DNA from: Nitrospirota bacterium
GTDB lineage: Bacteria; Nitrospirota; Nitrospiria; Nitrospirales; NS-4
Direction: 5' to 3'
Length of the DNA: 7,000 nt
NCBI GenBank assembly: GCA_005877565.1
Contig: VBOK01000138.1
Coordinates: 1 to 7,000 of the forward strand
Shown here: one piece after another, positions 5,171 to 7,000 of the stretch
Layout: each line of letters starts with the position of its first letter
Position numbering within the stretch: position 1 is the first letter of the stretch
Made by a program: the position numbers and the translations under genes
Notes under the pieces: model-generated
What the model was told of the DNA's origin: nothing
Database searches by the model: none
The model's input: only the letters and a program-made list of their open reading frames with translations

Positions 5171-6291
5171 TAGTTCCTCCTCTCCCCTTCGCTGCTTGCC
5201 AGTTCCTGATACACCCGTAGCAGGTTGCGAGCTGATTGCTCCCAGGAGAAGGCTTTGACCCTGAGTGCGCCTCGCCGGCGGAGATCCTCGTGCAGATTAG
5301 CATCTTCGAAGACCCGTGTCATGGCTTGAGCCCAGGCCTCAGCGTCACACGGATCTACGAACAAAGCCGCATCACCCGCTACCTCGGGCAGCGACGAAGC
5401 ATTCGAGCTCACGACCGGCACGCCGCAGGCCATGGCCTCCAGCACCGGCATGCCAAACCCTTCATAGAGGGAAGGAAACGCAAAGAGCGCGCAACTGGAA
5501 TAGAGCACGCGCAGATCCTCCAGCGGCACGTGGCCTGGGAAGATGACAGCCTCCTCCAACCGCGCGCGACGCACCGCCTCCCAGATAGCATCCGCGCCGC
5601 GGCCCATCCCGCCGACCACCACGAGGTTCAGTTTCTCTCGCAATCGAGGCGCACGACCGAAGGCCTCTATCAGACCGGCAATGTTCTTACGCAGCTCCGT
5701 GCCGCCGCCGGAAAGCACAAACGCTTTGCGTCGGATTCCGTAGCGCATCTTGACCGAAGCCTGCACGGTCGGATCGACGACCGGGTAGAACTCCTGGCCC
5801 ACAGCGGGGCCCACAATAGCGATCCGCTCCCGCGGCACGCCATACAACTCAACGATATCGGCCGCCGAATGGGTCGAAATGGTCACTACGCGCGATGCTC
5901 TTCGCGCCGTGCGCCTAGTGCCCAAGAACGACCATCGCTGGCCGAGCAGCTTTCGTGATGGCTGCGGGATCCTGTCCAGTGACAGGTCATAGATGGTGAC
6001 CACACCCCCATAGCGTCCCCACCCGCGGAGTTTGTAGTTCAGGCCATGAAAGACATCAATCTGGTCCCACCATGCACGTAGCCCCATCAGCCAGGCCGGA
6101 CATCGAACAACCCTGACATGCGGTTGCGCGTCGAAGAAGGCGTGGTCTTTCCTGGGGAGAGGATCAGGCGTGTACAGCAAGAACTCGTGCTCAGGGGCGA
6201 GCCGGACGAGCGACGTCAGGAGGTGGGCGATGTAGGTGCCGATTCCGGCCCGGTTGCGGGCCAACGGGCTGACGTCCAGCGCAATCCGCAT
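5170..6291 (-). CDS. GT4-family glycosyltransferase (mannosyltransferase-like)
   Basis: This 373-aa GT-B enzyme starts MRIALDVSPLARNRAGIGTY, where the Gly-rich loop RAGIGTY is typical of GT4. It has VFHGLNYKLRG (80-90), VVTIYDLSLDRIP (97-109) and VVTISTHSAADI (135-146). In the C-terminal domain it has FVLSGGGTELRKN (191-203), LNLVVVGG (221-228) and the retaining-GT4 signature LYEGFGMPVLEAMACGVPVVSSNASSLPEVAGDAALFVDP (275-314), with both EX7E glutamates (277, 285). It would act at the cytoplasmic membrane face and transfer a sugar, often mannose, from a nucleotide donor. The ATG at 6291 is chosen because the fold's first strand begins there and GGAGAG precedes it. The frame is open for 111 codons further upstream, but that stretch lies inside the radical SAM gene. 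It starts 29 nt after that gene ends. Confidence 0.93.
   Translation of the reverse strand: MRIALDVSPLARNRAGIGTYIAHLLTSLVRLAPEHEFLLYTPDPLPRKDHAFFDAQPHVRVVRCPAWLMGLRAWWDQIDVFHGLNYKLRGWGRYGGVVTIYDLSLDRIPQPSRKLLGQRWSFLGTRRTARRASRVVTISTHSAADIVELYGVPRERIAIVGPAVGQEFYPVVDPTVQASVKMRYGIRRKAFVLSGGGTELRKNIAGLIEAFGRAPRLREKLNLVVVGGMGRGADAIWEAVRRARLEEAVIFPGHVPLEDLRVLYSSCALFAFPSLYEGFGMPVLEAMACGVPVVSSNASSLPEVAGDAALFVDPCDAEAWAQAMTRVFEDANLHEDLRRRGALRVKAFSWEQSARNLLRVYQELASSEGERRN
5176..5181 (-). promoter_or_regulatory. Consensus ribosome binding site for the small exported protein
   Basis: AGGAGG on the minus strand lies 5 nt before the ATG at 5170, inside the last codons of the GT4 gene. It is the strongest Shine-Dalgarno match in the window, whereas gmd, GT9 and GT2 have almost none. 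The small protein may therefore be made in excess of its neighbours. Confidence 0.7.
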
Positions 6292-6320
6292 TGACTCTCC
6301 AGCACGGGCTCCCTGTCCCG

Positions 6321-7000
6321 TCACGCGGACTTCAGGCTCGCAGAAGTACTCGAACGCAGGATATTCGGAGGAATGATCCCCTGCCCCATGGAATGCTCGT
6401 ACCGGACGGCCGGGGCCGCTGTGTTGTATGGGATGCCCAGCTTTTCCCGCACATCGGCCTCCAGCCAGTCCCGCAGCTTCACAAGTTCGTCCGAGCTCAG
6501 GTAATCGGTGTGCACATAGGACGTGTACTCGCCGGGAATCCCCTTGTAGTACTCCGCTACTTCGCGATAGTCCACTTCGAGGCTGTGCAACTGGTCCCCG
6601 GTCTTCGGATAGGTGTACGTCCACACGCCCGGCTTGGTTTCCACGGCCTCGTCGAAGTACGGCGTGCCGGGATAAGTCGTGATAACGGTCGCGTCAAAGT
6701 CGTCCGGCTTGACCGCGAGCAGCCAGTCGCGCGTCGCCTTGACCGTCTCCTCCGATTCTCCAGGGTGCCCGACCGACATCAGCGCCTTGACTTTCAGGTT
6801 GTGCCGCTTGGCGATTTCCATCGCGCGGGTATTGTCGGCCTGGGCTGCCTTCTTCTGGATGTTGGTGAGGATGCGCTCATGTCCCGACTCGAACCCGATG
6901 AGGATCCACCGGAAGCCCGCCCGGTACATCGCCTCCGCCTGCTGGTCCGTGAACAGCTCGGCCTTGATGAAGCCACGCAGCCGGAACTCCACCCCGAGGT
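6321..7000 (-). CDS. Radical SAM protein, C-terminal part (5' end outside the window)
   Basis: About 226 codons are visible, ending in TGA at 6321. The segment FRLRGFIKAELFTDQQAEAMYRAGFRWILIGFESGHERILTNIQKK matches the second half of a radical SAM TIM barrel: the (I/L)GFESG strand-turn and the ILxNIxK helix. Next come VKALMSVGHPGESEETVKATRDWL and VITTYPGTPYFDEA, as in B12-binding radical SAM proteins. The last 80 or so residues form a family-specific tail that continues to LRSSTSASLKSA. The CxxxCxxC iron-sulfur motif and any B12 domain would lie beyond base 7000. The frame is open to the edge, so the GTG at 6992 is internal rather than a start. Such enzymes often sit in polysaccharide or lipid loci, where they methylate or rearrange sugars or isoprenoids. 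The substrate cannot be told. Confidence 0.88.
   Translation of the reverse strand, partial: LGVEFRLRGFIKAELFTDQQAEAMYRAGFRWILIGFESGHERILTNIQKKAAQADNTRAMEIAKRHNLKVKALMSVGHPGESEETVKATRDWLLAVKPDDFDATVITTYPGTPYFDEAVETKPGVWTYTYPKTGDQLHSLEVDYREVAEYYKGIPGEYTSYVHTDYLSSDELVKLRDWLEADVREKLGIPYNTAAPAVRYEHSMGQGIIPPNILRSSTSASLKSA

Noticed and set aside
6292..6624. 111-codon N-terminal extension of the GT4 frame
   Set aside because: It lies in another frame of the radical SAM gene, has no family character, and the GT-B fold begins at the ATG at 6291 with a ribosome binding site.
6992..7000. GTG at 6992 as the start of the radical SAM gene
   Set aside because: The frame stays open to the edge and the preceding residues (Leu-Gly) continue the barrel; a start here would lack the iron-sulfur cluster motif.
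1..7000. CRISPR arrays, tRNA or rRNA genes, insertion sequences
   Set aside because: No regularly spaced repeats, no tRNA-like cloverleaf, and no transposase-like protein or terminal inverted repeats were seen on either strand.

Overview
The window is a compact surface-glycan (exopolysaccharide, capsule or LPS-type) biosynthesis locus. Every supported gene lies on the minus strand, so transcription runs from base 7000 towards base 1. The DNA is GC-rich. A GT9 (heptosyltransferase-type) transferase, an EPS-associated MarR-type regulator and a NusG/UpxY-type antiterminator suggest a Gram-negative bacterium, perhaps Nitrospirota, NC10 or a former deltaproteobacterial lineage. That placement is an impression from gene style, not a measurement.

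Layout in order of transcription. (1) 7000-6321: C-terminal part of a radical SAM protein whose N-terminus lies outside the window. (2) 6291-5170: GT4 glycosyltransferase. (3) 5170-4784: small secreted protein of unknown function. (4) 4787-3804: GDP-mannose 4,6-dehydratase (gmd). (5) 3804-2779: GT9 glycosyltransferase. (6) 2782-1991: GT2 glycosyltransferase. (7) 1972-962: extended SDR resembling UDP-glucuronate decarboxylase. The four junctions from GT4 to GT2 overlap as TAATG, ATGA, TGATG and ATGA. The gaps on either side of that block are 29 and 18 nt. This is therefore very probably one translationally coupled operon. It supplies a GDP-6-deoxymannose precursor, probably UDP-xylose, and three transferases of three different families.

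Below the operon the window becomes regulatory. A 113-nt gap (849-961) holds weak hairpins, a plausible sigma70-type promoter, and a perfect 6-3-6 palindrome overlapping its -10. The promoter faces a 190-aa protein (848-276) that joins an EPS-type MarR winged helix to a Rossmann-like, PglD/CoA-binding-like domain. A second 113-nt gap (163-275) forms a GC-rich, strongly foldable leader. After it comes a GTG-started NusG/UpxY-family antiterminator whose first 54 residues (162-1) are visible before the edge. The likely logic is a regulator that senses a small ligand and represses itself, followed by an antiterminator that opens a further long glycan operon beyond base 1. The candidate novelties are the fused regulator with its operator, the structured leader that folds over the antiterminator's ribosome binding site, and the unknown secreted protein inside the operon.
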